DNA of 64,000 bases from Pegea sp. RAD2-039 (lineage: Eukaryota > Chordata > Thaliacea > Salpida > Salpidae). Positions within the stretch are counted from its first letter, which is position 1, and every line of letters begins with the position of its first letter. The position numbers and the translations under genes were made by a program. The notes below the pieces were generated by a model, which was not told the origin of the DNA, did no database searches, and saw only the letters and a program-made list of their open reading frames with translations. Location of the stretch: contig JAQGEQ010000225.1 in the NCBI GenBank assembly GCA_034620365.1, positions 124,001-188,000 on the forward strand, in the 5' to 3' direction. Positions 23,491 through 34,105 of this stretch are shown one piece after another.

Positions 23491-25801
23491 CCTCAGAAAT
23501 AAATTTGCCTTCAGAATCATATTTATGGACTTTAGCTAAACTCTGTATCCATGGATGCTTAAGGACACTTTCTAAAGGCAATCTTGTAGATGGAATACAT
23601 CTTATAAGACTTGAGATCAAGTCTTTAGCTTCATCAGATACGTGCGCAGGAAATTTATAATTTAAAGCAACAATATTTCGTTGGGTCTCAAAATTTCCTT
23701 TACTTTCAAAAGGGGGTTTCCCAACTAAAAATTCATAACAAAGGACCCCTAAAGTCCAAAGATCAACAGATGAATCATATTTAGATCTCTTTATGATTTC
23801 TGGGGGCAAATAATCAAGGGTCCCACATACTGTATCTCGGGCATTTTTAGGGGTATGAACAGACCAACCAAAATCAGCAACTTTTAGTTCCCCGTGTGCC
23901 CCTATCAGCAAATTCTCGGGTTTTATGTCCCGATGGATGACTTTTCTTCCATGTAAATACATCAACGCATCACTTAGTTCAGCTATATAAGTAGCTGAAA
24001 GCACCTCAGTAAACCTGCCACTTTTTTTTAATAAAGTATAAACTTCACCTTTTGGTGCATATTCCAATAAAATATAAACTCTGTCAGGATCATGAAAATA
24101 ACCGAACAATTTCAAGACATGAGGATGTTTTAAATGAGATTGTATTTCAATCTCTCTTCTCAATTGATGAGCGACTCCATGCTTTACTAATTCTTCTTTA
24201 AATAAAACTTTCATGGCGACTATAAATTTGCATTTTACTTCACGAGCCAGAAAGACATTTCCAAACTTACCCTTTCCTAATGAAGTACCAATCTCAAAAT
24301 CAGATAAACACCAATGCTTTCTATTTATAGAATTTGCTGATGAAGTAGAATTGGTTGCTGGTTCAGTACTAGATGGTTTGGTACTAGATGGTTTGGTACT
24401 AGATGGTTTGGTACTAGATGGTTTGGTACTAGATGGTTTGGTACTAGATGGTTCAGTACTAGATGATTTGGTAGTACATGGTTCAGTACTAGATGGTTTA
24501 GTAGCCAAATTAGTACCAGCTGGTTTAAGTGATGCAGATTTCATATTAGTTGGTCCAGTTTTTATATTAGCTGGTCCAGTTTTCATATTAGTTGGTCCAG
24601 TTCTTATATTAGTTGGTCCAGTTTTCATATTATCTGGTCCAGATTTTATATTAGCTAGTCCAGTTTTTATATTAGCTAGTCCAGTTTTTATATTAGTTGG
24701 TCCAGTTCTTATATTAGCTGGCCCAGTTCTCATATTAGATGGTCCAGTTTTCATATTAGTTGGTCCAGTTCTTTTATTAGCTGGTCCAGTTCTTATATTA
24801 GTTGGCCCAGTTTTTTTATTAGTTGGACCAGTTCTTATATTATCTGGTCCAGATTTTATATTAGCTGGTCCAGTTCTTTTATTAGCTGGCCCAGTTCTTA
24901 CATTAGATGGTCCAGTTCTTATATTAGCTGGTCCAGTTTTCATATTAGATGGTCCAGTTCTCATATTAGCTGGTCCAGTTCTCATATTAGCTGGTCCAGT
25001 TCTCATATTAGCTGGTCCAGTTCTCATGCTAGTTGGTCCAGTTCTCATATTAGTTGGTCCAGTTCTCAAATTAGCTGGTCCAGTTCTCAAATTAGCTGGT
25101 CCAGTTCTTATATTAGCTGGTCCAGTTCTCATATTAGTTGGTCCAGTTTTCATATTAGTTGGTCCAGTTTTCACATTAGTTGGTCCAGTTTTCATATTAG
25201 ATGGTCCAGTTCTCATATTAGCTGGTCCAGTTCTTATATTAGCTGGTCCAGTTTTCATATTAGTTGGTCCAGTTTTCATATTAGCTGGTCCAGTTCTTTT
25301 ATTAGATGGTCCACTTTTCATATTAGCTGGTCTAGACCTTATTCTAGTTAGTTTTGAACTAGAATCTTCTTTATTTATATCAGCTGAAACTTTTTTATTT
25401 TCAGAAACTTCAGATTTTAAATAATTTCTTTTATTAGTTTCATCTTGCAATATTTTATCCACAGCTATTGTTTCGCCAGGTAACACTGGATTTAAGGGAG
25501 TCGAACTAAAATGCATCGATTTGAAAGTAGGTCCAATAAAATGTCTATTTTCATATTTAGCAACTCTCATAGGCTTCTTAAAAACATCAGAATTTTCGCA
25601 ATTAACCGTTTGAACTAACTTTCTGCCTGGTAACTTTCTAACTTCTGAACCAACTACATTTTCTAAGTTCGATTTATCATCAACTTTATTTATATTTGAG
25701 TCAAAATTAAGTTTTGAATCTAATTCTGACTCCAGACTTGAAAATTTCGAATAGTTTTCAGTCATAACGATTAAAAAACAAAACCCGAATATATGCGCCA
25801 A
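23486..25801 (-). CDS. AURK: Aurora kinase with a long heptapeptide-repeat N-terminus, intronless
   Basis: One ORF of 771 residues (about 759 if translation starts at the second Met, MTENYSKF). The kinase domain covers about 502-755: glycine loop GKGKFGNVF, Lys531 in [12 protein letters not shown] with Asp625, DFGWS at 643, and activation loop [16 protein letters not shown] with Thr657 matching the TPX2-stabilised phospho-Thr of Aurora A. Aurora kinases drive centrosome maturation, spindle assembly and cytokinesis. Residues about 164-422 are 37 copies of GPxN(M/I)(K/R)T and 435-480 are KPSST repeats; human Aurora A is only 403 residues long, so the tail is unusual. The AATAAA signal (TTTATT at 23485-23490) overlaps the stop codon. 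A versus B type cannot be settled by eye. Confidence 0.95.
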   Translation of the reverse strand: MAHIFGFCFLIVMTENYSKFSSLESELDSKLNFDSNINKVDDKSNLENVVGSEVRKLPGRKLVQTVNCENSDVFKKPMRVAKYENRHFIGPTFKSMHFSSTPLNPVLPGETIAVDKILQDETNKRNYLKSEVSENKKVSADINKEDSSSKLTRIRSRPANMKSGPSNKRTGPANMKTGPTNMKTGPANIRTGPANMRTGPSNMKTGPTNVKTGPTNMKTGPTNMRTGPANIRTGPANLRTGPANLRTGPTNMRTGPTSMRTGPANMRTGPANMRTGPANMRTGPSNMKTGPANIRTGPSNVRTGPANKRTGPANIKSGPDNIRTGPTNKKTGPTNIRTGPANKRTGPTNMKTGPSNMRTGPANIRTGPTNIKTGLANIKTGLANIKSGPDNMKTGPTNIRTGPTNMKTGPANIKTGPTNMKSASLKPAGTNLATKPSSTEPCTTKSSSTEPSSTKPSSTKPSSTKPSSTKPSSTKPSSTEPATNSTSSANSINRKHWCLSDFEIGTSLGKGKFGNVFLAREVKCKFIVAMKVLFKEELVKHGVAHQLRREIEIQSHLKHPHVLKLFGYFHDPDRVYILLEYAPKGEVYTLLKKSGRFTEVLSATYIAELSDALMYLHGRKVIHRDIKPENLLIGAHGELKVADFGWSVHTPKNARDTVCGTLDYLPPEIIKRSKYDSSVDLWTLGVLCYEFLVGKPPFESKGNFETQRNIVALNYKFPAHVSDEAKDLISSLIRCIPSTRLPLESVLKHPWIQSLAKVHKYDSEGKFISEE
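24362..24500 (-). repeat. 15-bp coding repeat (KPSST)
   Basis: About seven units of Lys/Glu-Pro-Ser-Ser-Thr between the heptapeptide array and the kinase domain of the Aurora gene; the DNA copies are nearly identical. Confidence 0.85.
24536..25312 (-). repeat. 21-bp coding minisatellite, 37 units (GPxN[MI][KR]T)
   Basis: The array encodes 37 successive heptapeptides with the core Gly-Pro-Ala/Thr/Ser-Asn-Met/Ile-Lys/Arg-Thr. Length stays exactly seven codons throughout; two units have Leu for Pro. The units differ by a few substitutions each, so the array is older or under protein-level constraint compared with the KPSST block. Confidence 0.95.
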
Positions 25802-26769
25802 CTATATAGGTAAAAAATAGTTTTGAATAATTCAAAATAGAAATTCAACGACAATGGCGTTTTTACATTATGCTTAAGACAGACTATTTCAAAATATTTT
25901 TAAGAAGTACAATAAAAATATATAATTTGTTCTTGAAAACATTAAACAAATTAGAAATATTTTCTACTTTAAACATAATCTTTAAACATAATCACAAATA
26001 AATAGTACTACAACTAATAAAGTAATTTTGTACCAAAAGTCGATTATGCTATTTTAAAAATAAAACACAAAAAAGTTTTCATTTTTTTAGTCATTATAGT
26101 TTTCTAAAGACAAATTTACTCTTTCTAAACTTCAAAAATTATATTATCTATTATTATTATTATTATTTATATAGAAATTATTATATTATCTGAACTTGAA
26201 AATTAATTTCAGTTTAGAAAAGTCATAAGATGTTTCACAAATATAGTTAGTTGTATCGATGTAATAATTTATACGAGAGATAAGTTTTAACTCCCATCTA
26301 ACAGCTATAAAACTATTTGATTTATAAAATTATTTTAAAAAGCATCAAAATAGTTGAATAAATACAAAAAGTTTAACGTGCGTGATAATTGTGAAATTTC
26401 ATAGGGATATAATTGCTTATGAATTGTTGTGTTAATCATATGAAAATATTGAGACATATCTTGAATATGCTTGGTTGTTAAGAAAAGTAATTTTCGTAAA
26501 ATTTTTGTATAAATGATTTCATCTTTTTTTCAGTTTAAGGCTGAAATAAAATACCATCAACAAAATATTTTGTTGTATAGAGAGCTATCAAAAGGTAAAC
26601 GCAACATCGACCGTCCAGTTCTTCACTTTAAGGATACTTGCAAGCGCGATATAAAATCATAAACTTATGAATCATTTTGCCTTGATTTGATCTTGTTAAA
26701 ACTTGACCATTTAGTTAGTTCCCTTATTGTAAACTCTTTTGTATTAACTTTTAAACACTTTTTGCTTTT
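25802..26769. other. AT-rich intergenic region upstream of Aurora
   Basis: No gene recognised. A short (TTA)n run lies near 26150. The right end merges into a non-LTR element tail. Confidence 0.45.
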
Positions 26770-27010
26770 CAGATTTTCTGAACATTGCCAACACTTTCAT
26801 TTATAAACTGTGAATTTTTCCTCTTTTTAATATTATTAACATTCCATGTAATTGTCCACTGTTATATGCTTTGAGGACTACGGAAATGCCATGTGTTACA
26901 TCTTTTACTTTCTATATTTCTAACTTAATAGATGTTATTTGTGAGAATGTGTATTAGCGAGAGGTACTCTCTTCAGGCACCCTCCTTCACGTTTATTGAA
27001 ATAAATAAAT
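26770..27010 (+). mobile_element. SINE/LINE-family 3' end, copy 2
   Basis: Aligns by eye with the reverse complement of 61785-62040 over about 240 bases: GAACATTGCCA, TGTTATATG.TTTGAGGACTAC, TGTGTTACATCTTTTACTT, then the family tail GTGAGAATGTGT...CACCCTCCTTCACGTTTATT and AATAAATAAAT. The longer shared body indicates this is the 3' end of the parent LINE rather than the tRNA-headed SINE. Confidence 0.7.
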
Positions 27011-27259
27011 ACTGTAAAAAGAAAAGGAAAGCAAACTAAATTTTAATTTAATTTGTAGAATAAAAAAAAATTAGTGCTTTAATATTTCATGGCTTAAAAA
27101 ATAATTAATCTAAATAAGCTAAATAAATAACAATAACTTTTAGTTTTTGAAAAAGTTTGAATTGATTTTTATACCATTTATAGTTTGGCAACACTTACTT
27201 TTGTTTTTGACGTTGCAAAACTTTCTATTTTATTTATTATTATTTGTTAATTTGCAAAA

Positions 27260-28951
<1,692 letters not shown>

Positions 28952-29000
28952 TCTCAATTTGAATATATTTTCATTCGTATATACTGAGCTAACATCTACT

Positions 29001-29006
29001 AATAAA
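29001..29006 (+). terminator. Polyadenylation signal of YIPF5
   Basis: AATAAA 50 bases after the YIPF5 stop; the gene on the other strand ends at 29267, so the two genes converge within about 300 bp. Confidence 0.6.
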
Positions 29007-29266
29007 GATACCGCTTTGTTGTTTTTTATTTATTACTAATCCAATGTTGTTTGTGTCATCACTTATTTCAATTTATTAACAAGTTAAGAAATCAGTTGTT
29101 GAAATATTTGATAAAAACTCACAAATAAAAGATTCCTTTAAAACTGTCTTCATTTTATTTGGATTCCAAATTTTAAGACTCGATTTTATTTAAAAGTTTT
29201 GAAACAGAATTAAAAAGTTAGAAATCAGTCAGTAACAGGTGGTTGATGACGTCACAATCGATGACG

Positions 29267-31336
29267 TCACATCTCTATCTCAGCAAACTCGTTTGATTTA
29301 AGATACATCCGGTCACTATCCACTAATTTCTCTGCCAGTCTGCAATCAACCATATTGATGACGTCACACATAATGAAGTCACTCACCTGCTGCATCTTCG
29401 ACGAGCTTTCCGTTCCGCATCAGTAACTTCCAACTCGTTACGCACCACTGATATTCCCGCCAAATCTTCCAACCTGCACGAGTTGTGATGACATCACAAG
29501 CGCTTCAATGACGTCATCAACTAACTTCAGATGACAAGCGATGTAATCATCAAAATCTGTAGGATCTGTACTTTGAGTGGATTTGTCTTTCATGATCCGG
29601 ACCGCTCGTCTTGAAGACTTCATCGCGCTTTCCTTTATTTTCTGTTTTTCATTTATTTCAAAACTTAAAAAAAAAATTTTTTTTTTCTTCACTTTTTCAG
29701 GCGGTTTTTTTTCATAATTTTTTTTGTAAATTTCTTTCATTCTTCTGATGATTTCCAAATCCTCATCTTCCAAATCTTCATCTTCATGATTTTTATCTTC
29801 ATGGTCCTCATCTTCATCTTGCAAGATTGCATCTTTTAACAAAGTTTCACAAAAAGTTGTAAAAACCCAAAAATCTACTTTTTCTGATCAAATCGTCATC
29901 ACCATGGTAACCGCGCGACGTCTCTATCGAAACTGAAGGAGATTTTTCTTTCTGGTTGTTATTAGAAGCTTCTAGCGTCTTGTTGTCAAGGTGACCGAAG
30001 AATTGGGTTTTTCCCCAAGATTTCTGAACAAATAAACATTTAATTATTTTTTTTCAATTTTTCACTTTTTTATACTTTTGTGAAAATTATGAAGTTTAAA
30101 TCTTCAATTTTTCTTTTTATGTCTTCATCTTTTAAAGAGTTGATCTTCTGAACGTTCTTCTTCAAATCTTTTCTTTCATCTTCAACCTCTTCAACTTCTG
30201 CCGATTTTAATTTCATTTTTGTTACTTGTAAACACTGAAAAGTGACTTATTTTTGGAGAATTTTCTTTCTTCTTTTTTCTTTCAATTTTTAAATCAAATT
30301 TTTTCCCATTTTTTGAAATTCTGATCTAAAAAATAAAAGATAAAAAAAGATTGATTTATTTCCAACATCTTACAGCATCTGAAGATTGCTGAAGATCACA
30401 TTTATCCGGCTTCTTCATCACCTAAAACAAAAAAAAATCCTTATTAATCTACATTCAGCATCCTTAAGATCACCTGATCTTGGACAGAGATCAGAAGATC
30501 AGATTCAAACGGATTGAAGATGAACTTTGGAGGTTGAAACTTCAATTTTTCTTCTCGATATTCCAAATTTAGCTCCGAATAGAATCTCTCATCATTCGGC
30601 GTCATCATCTTCACAAACTCATCCAGCTACAAAAGTCCTTGGATGAAGATCACCCTGCTGATGACGTCATAAAAACCTGATAAACTCCACTGGAATCGCG
30701 ATCTACTATATGAGTGACGTCATCGCTTCTTATGAGCGCCTTCTCTGAGCAACTGTAAGAAGAAGATAAAGATTCAGAAGATGAAGATTCGGAGGATGAA
30801 GATTCGGAAGATGAAGATTCGGAAGATGAAGATCAAGAAGATGAAGATTTTGAAGATGAGGATTTGGAAGATGAGGATTTGTAGGATGAGGATTCGACTC
30901 ACAGCGGGATGAAGTCGAGAAACTCATCCAATTGGATCCGGCCTTTTTCTCGAAACGCCATTTTCACGTGACGAATCTAAAACAGCTGACGTCACAACGC
31001 TTTTCATCGCGATCTTTAATCACCTTTTCAGTGAGTTTTTCAGGAGCGATGTACTTTCCGACAACTCTCAAACATCTTAGAAGAGTCTGGATGCAGAGAG
31101 GAATTCCTCTTTGATCGAATCTTTCGTAGATCTCAAAACTCATCCTTGCATCTCGTATCTCTGGGATTCTAGGATTACAAAATTAGATCTGTCGGAGGTT
31201 GAGATGCGGGATTACTTGCAAGATTTGGATGCAAGAAGAAGAAGAGATTTGTGGAGAACTTTGCTGTTGTAGTTTCCTGTTTTATTGTTGATTGTGAAGT
31301 GAAGATCTACTTCAAAGAGCTGAGAGTTGCAAGCAT
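29267..31336 (-). CDS. EF-hand protein with coiled-coil tail
   Basis: Thirteen coding exons in frame on the minus strand: 31336-31311, 31168-31024, 30976-30903, 30752-30677, 30626-30474, 30421-30374, 30325-30247, 30197-30076, 30023-29879, 29832-29693, 29641-29526, 29473-29387, 29339-29267; 427 residues. The first 130 residues are calmodulin-like: ARMSFEIYERFDQRGIPL, GRIQLDEFLDFIP and one intact EF-hand loop DRDSSGVYQLDEF; the other loops have lost Ca ligands. After this come Lys/Glu-rich segments likely to form coiled coils (KRKIEDLNF; ERKARRRCSRLAEKL). The full ortholog is not recognised; Ca-binding proteins of cilia have similar layouts, which is only a guess. ATG 31336 lies 11 bases after an acceptor, so a 5' UTR intron precedes it and holds a 17-bp minisatellite. 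Most introns are 39-55 bp. Confidence 0.8.
30753..30902 (-). repeat. Purine-rich intronic minisatellite (15-bp unit)
   Basis: On the plus strand GAAGATGAAGATTCG-like units repeat about eight times and fill most of an intron of the EF-hand gene, which at 150 bp is three times longer than its other introns. Confidence 0.85.
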
Positions 31337-31363
31337 CAACGAGATCCTGAAGATGAAGAAAAT

Positions 31364-32085
31364 GAAGATCAGGAAATGATGAAGATCTGGAAGTGATGAA
31401 GATCAGGAAGTGATGAAGATCAGGAAGTGATGAAGATCAGGAAGTGATGAAGATCAGAAAGTGATGAAGATCAGGAAGTGATGAGGATCAGGAAATGATG
31501 AAGATCAGGAAGTGGTGAAGATCAAGAAGTGATGAGGATCAGGAAGTGATGAAGATCATGAAGTGATGAAAATCAGGAAGTGATGAAGATCAGGAAGTGA
31601 TTAAGATCAGGAAGTGATGAAGATCAGGAAGTAATGAGGATCAGGAAATGATGAAGATCAGGAAGTGATGAGGATCAGGAAGGGATGAGGATCAAGAAGT
31701 GATGAAGATCAGGAAGTGATGAAGATCAGGAAGTGATGAAGATCAGGAAGTGATGAAGATCAGGAAGTGATGAAGATCAGGAAGTGATGAAGATTAGGAA
31801 GTGATGAGGATCAGGAAATGATGAAGATCAGGAAGTGATGAGGATCAAGAAGTGATGAAGATCAGGAAGTGATGAGGATCAAGAAGTGATGAAAATCAGG
31901 AAGTGATGAAGATCATGAAGTGATGAGGATCAGTAAGTGATGAGGATCAGGAAGTGATGAAGATCAGGAAGTGATGAAGATCAGGAAGTGATGAGGATCA
32001 AGAAGTGATGAAGATCAGGAAGTGATGAAGATCAGTAAGTGATGAAGATCATGAAGTGATGAGGATCAGTAAGTGATGAAGATCA
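31364..32085 (-). repeat. 17-bp minisatellite, about 42 units, in the 5' intron of the EF-hand gene
   Basis: Unit on the minus (sense) strand: TTCCTGATCTTCATCAC. Units are separated by no spacer and differ by single substitutions. The array stops directly before the acceptor TTCATCTTCAG of the first coding exon, and the unit itself looks like a branch-site plus pyrimidine tract. The same unit fills an intron of the PIP5KL1 gene at 34.9-35.4 kb. Confidence 0.95.
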
Positions 32086-32214
32086 AGAATTAAATATTAT
32101 TTTTGAATAAAATAAATGTAAAAAGATCTTTAAAAAGATGATAAAGACTTAAAAGACGAAAACAATTTTTTTACTTCAATATTTTAACTTTTTAACTTTA
32201 ATTAAGATGAATTT

Positions 32215-32445
32215 TTAACTTGCTTGAACTTGAATCGAATCTTTTTGAATTTTCTCTGGGATCTTTTTTTGAACTAAATCTCTTGGAAACTAAAAAAATA
32301 ATTTCTTCTAAAAGATCTTAAAGAGTTTTTAAAGACTTACTCCAAGAGCTGCTAACAAAGATCTGAAAATCAAAGATATTTGAAAAAAGTTGAAATTTTT
32401 TTTTTCTTTTTACCTGATCTGCTTTACTTCTAAGTGATATTTCAT
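32215..32445 (-). CDS. Putative 42-residue microprotein, three exons
   Basis: Exons 32445-32414, 32362-32341 and 32289-32215 join in frame through two GT-AG introns of 51 bp, the typical size here. The product is MKYHLEVKQIRSLLAALGFP followed by RDLVQKKIPEKIQKDSIQVQ and AS. No signal peptide or membrane helix; mostly amphipathic and basic. Two standard-size introns with good splice sites and phase match argue that it is real rather than chance. It lies upstream of the EF-hand gene and could also be an upstream exon set of that transcript unit. No family recognised. Confidence 0.5.
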
Positions 32446-32952
32446 TTTTAGAGTTTTCCAAAATAATAGAAATGTAATTTGTTAAAATAAAATAAAATAC
32501 AATTAAACAATTCTCAAAACATTAGAAAAAATTATTTTTTGATTTTATAAGAGTTTTTATTAATGTAAATTTTAATATTTTAACAATTTTCAAATCAAAA
32601 CTAATTTTTAAAGAATTTATTTTATAAATAAAATTAATACAATATTTTCCTTATTTGTAAACAAGAAGCTGAAATGGTGGCAACAAGGTGTTGCCGAATA
32701 ATTTTCTTAAAAAACTTTTAAATATTTGATTGAGAAACACTGCATATAAATGAAGCCTTAGAGCTATTATATAAAGATAAAATAAATAAAATTTTGATAA
32801 AAGTTGTTTACTTTAATTGTGTAATATTTTTTAGTAAAATCAAAACAACTAATTTGTTAATTTCTCAAAGCTAAATTTTTAAACAAAAATTGTGCCACCC
32901 ACAAACACAAAACTTACAACACAAAATATATACCAAGAAATTCCAACTAACT
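32446..32952. other. AT-rich spacer between the microprotein and U5 snRNA
   Basis: Should hold the promoters of the microprotein (minus) and of the U5 gene (plus). I cannot point to a clear proximal sequence element. Confidence 0.4.
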
Positions 32953-33078
32953 TCACTCTGGCCTCAGTTCAGTTCACGAATGAATCTTTCGCCTTTTACT
33001 AAAGATTTCCGTGGATTGGGGCAACACAATGAGTCTTGATTAGTTTTTACTCGACCTGTAGCTATTCGGCGCGGGTCT
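32953..33078 (+). ncRNA. RNU5: U5 small nuclear RNA
   Basis: The core AATCTTTCGCCTTTTACTAA then AGATTTCCGTGG is the invariant stem I/loop I of U5, which aligns the two exons during splicing. It is preceded by ACTCTGG, as at the 5' end of U5, and followed by GAGTCTTGATTAGTTTTTAC, with AGTTTTTA as a weak Sm site. A final hairpin pairs GACCTG (33053-33058) with CGGGTC (33072-33077). Start and end are approximate to a few bases. The Sm site is less U-pure than in human U5, so I cannot rule out a variant or pseudogene, but stem I and loop I look intact. Confidence 0.9.
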
Positions 33079-34105
33079 TCTATTTGATTCAACTTAGAAA
33101 CGCGGGAGAAGTTTTATACCCATTGCGCTACAATGATGGAATTTTTTAATCCCCATCACTTCCTGATCCTCATCATAAATTTCAAGTTCTATTAGATGCA
33201 TAAAAAAATAAAAATTTTTGAGCCATTAAGGCTTTCATAAAATAATTTGTATTCTATTTGTAATATATTTACAAAAATTTTAACATCTTTACATCAGTTG
33301 TAAAATCAGAAAAAGTCAAATTTTTAACATTTGTAAAAAATATATCAAGATAAAAGATTTTGTTTATATTGAAGCCATGAAAAATTAAAACTAAGAACAA
33401 AAAATAGTTATAAATTTTTCAAACTTTTGAAGTTTTTAGTTTAGGGGATTTTTGTTGCTAAATTGGTATTTATTATTAATTTATAAAAACATTTTAAAGG
33501 TAATTGTAAACAGATCCGCTAGTGGGAGTTGAAGATGTTGTCTAGAAACTATCAAAACTGAATCTGTAAAAAAATTTTTTGTATTTTGTTTTTTGTTACA
33601 TTTTTTTTAATCAAAAAGATTAAAATTTTTTAGTTTTTTTGTCTTCTTTTCACTGCAACTTAAAATTTAATGAGAATTTTCAGAAAGTCACTGAGTTTTT
33701 AGATAATTTGTTTTTTTATCAGTTTTGACAAATGCAAAAAAAAAAGGTTTGTTTGCAATTATTTTTGTAATTTAAGAAAATAAATTATTTTCTGTTGGTA
33801 GCTGAGTTTTTAAATAACACTTTTTACAAATAAATTTCTTATAAATATTGAAATTTGAATTATAAAACTCAGGAAAAACTTTTTTTAAAAGATTCTCATT
33901 TCAGTTTTACATCATAAAAAAGTTTTGTAACAAAAAAAAACTTACTCAAAATGTAATTTTTCAAAATATTAACTATTATTTAAGAGAATGAATAAAAATT
34001 ATTGAATAAAATAATTCAAAACTACAAAAAACTAATTTGAGATTTTTTTCAGTTAATTTAACTTCAAAGTTTTTTTTTGATTGAAAGTTTAGCTGTTAGA
34101 TTAAA
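33079..34105. other. Spacer after U5; tRNA-like fragment and one 17-bp-repeat fragment
   Basis: On the minus strand at about 33080-33145 the sequence GTAGCGCAATGGGT resembles a tRNA A box, and AGTTGAATCAA about 30 bases later is a poor B box; this may be a SINE head. At about 33160-33192 a short piece CCATCACTTCCTGATCCTCATCA matches the 17-bp minisatellite unit. The rest is AT-rich and ends in the 5' flank of the next gene. Confidence 0.4.

Noticed and set aside
24213..25424. 403-codon plus-strand ORF rich in [11 protein letters not shown]
   Set aside because: It is the exact antisense of the Aurora heptapeptide array; a 21-bp repeat without stops on one strand tends to be open on the other too. 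The sense frame carries a full kinase domain.
29438..29842. 134-codon ORF taken as one independent gene
   Set aside because: It is a read-through of two exons and two short introns of the EF-hand gene; splicing gives a longer continuous frame.
31364..32085. Regular repeat array considered as a CRISPR array
   Set aside because: Units are head-to-tail with no unique spacers, and the genome is animal.
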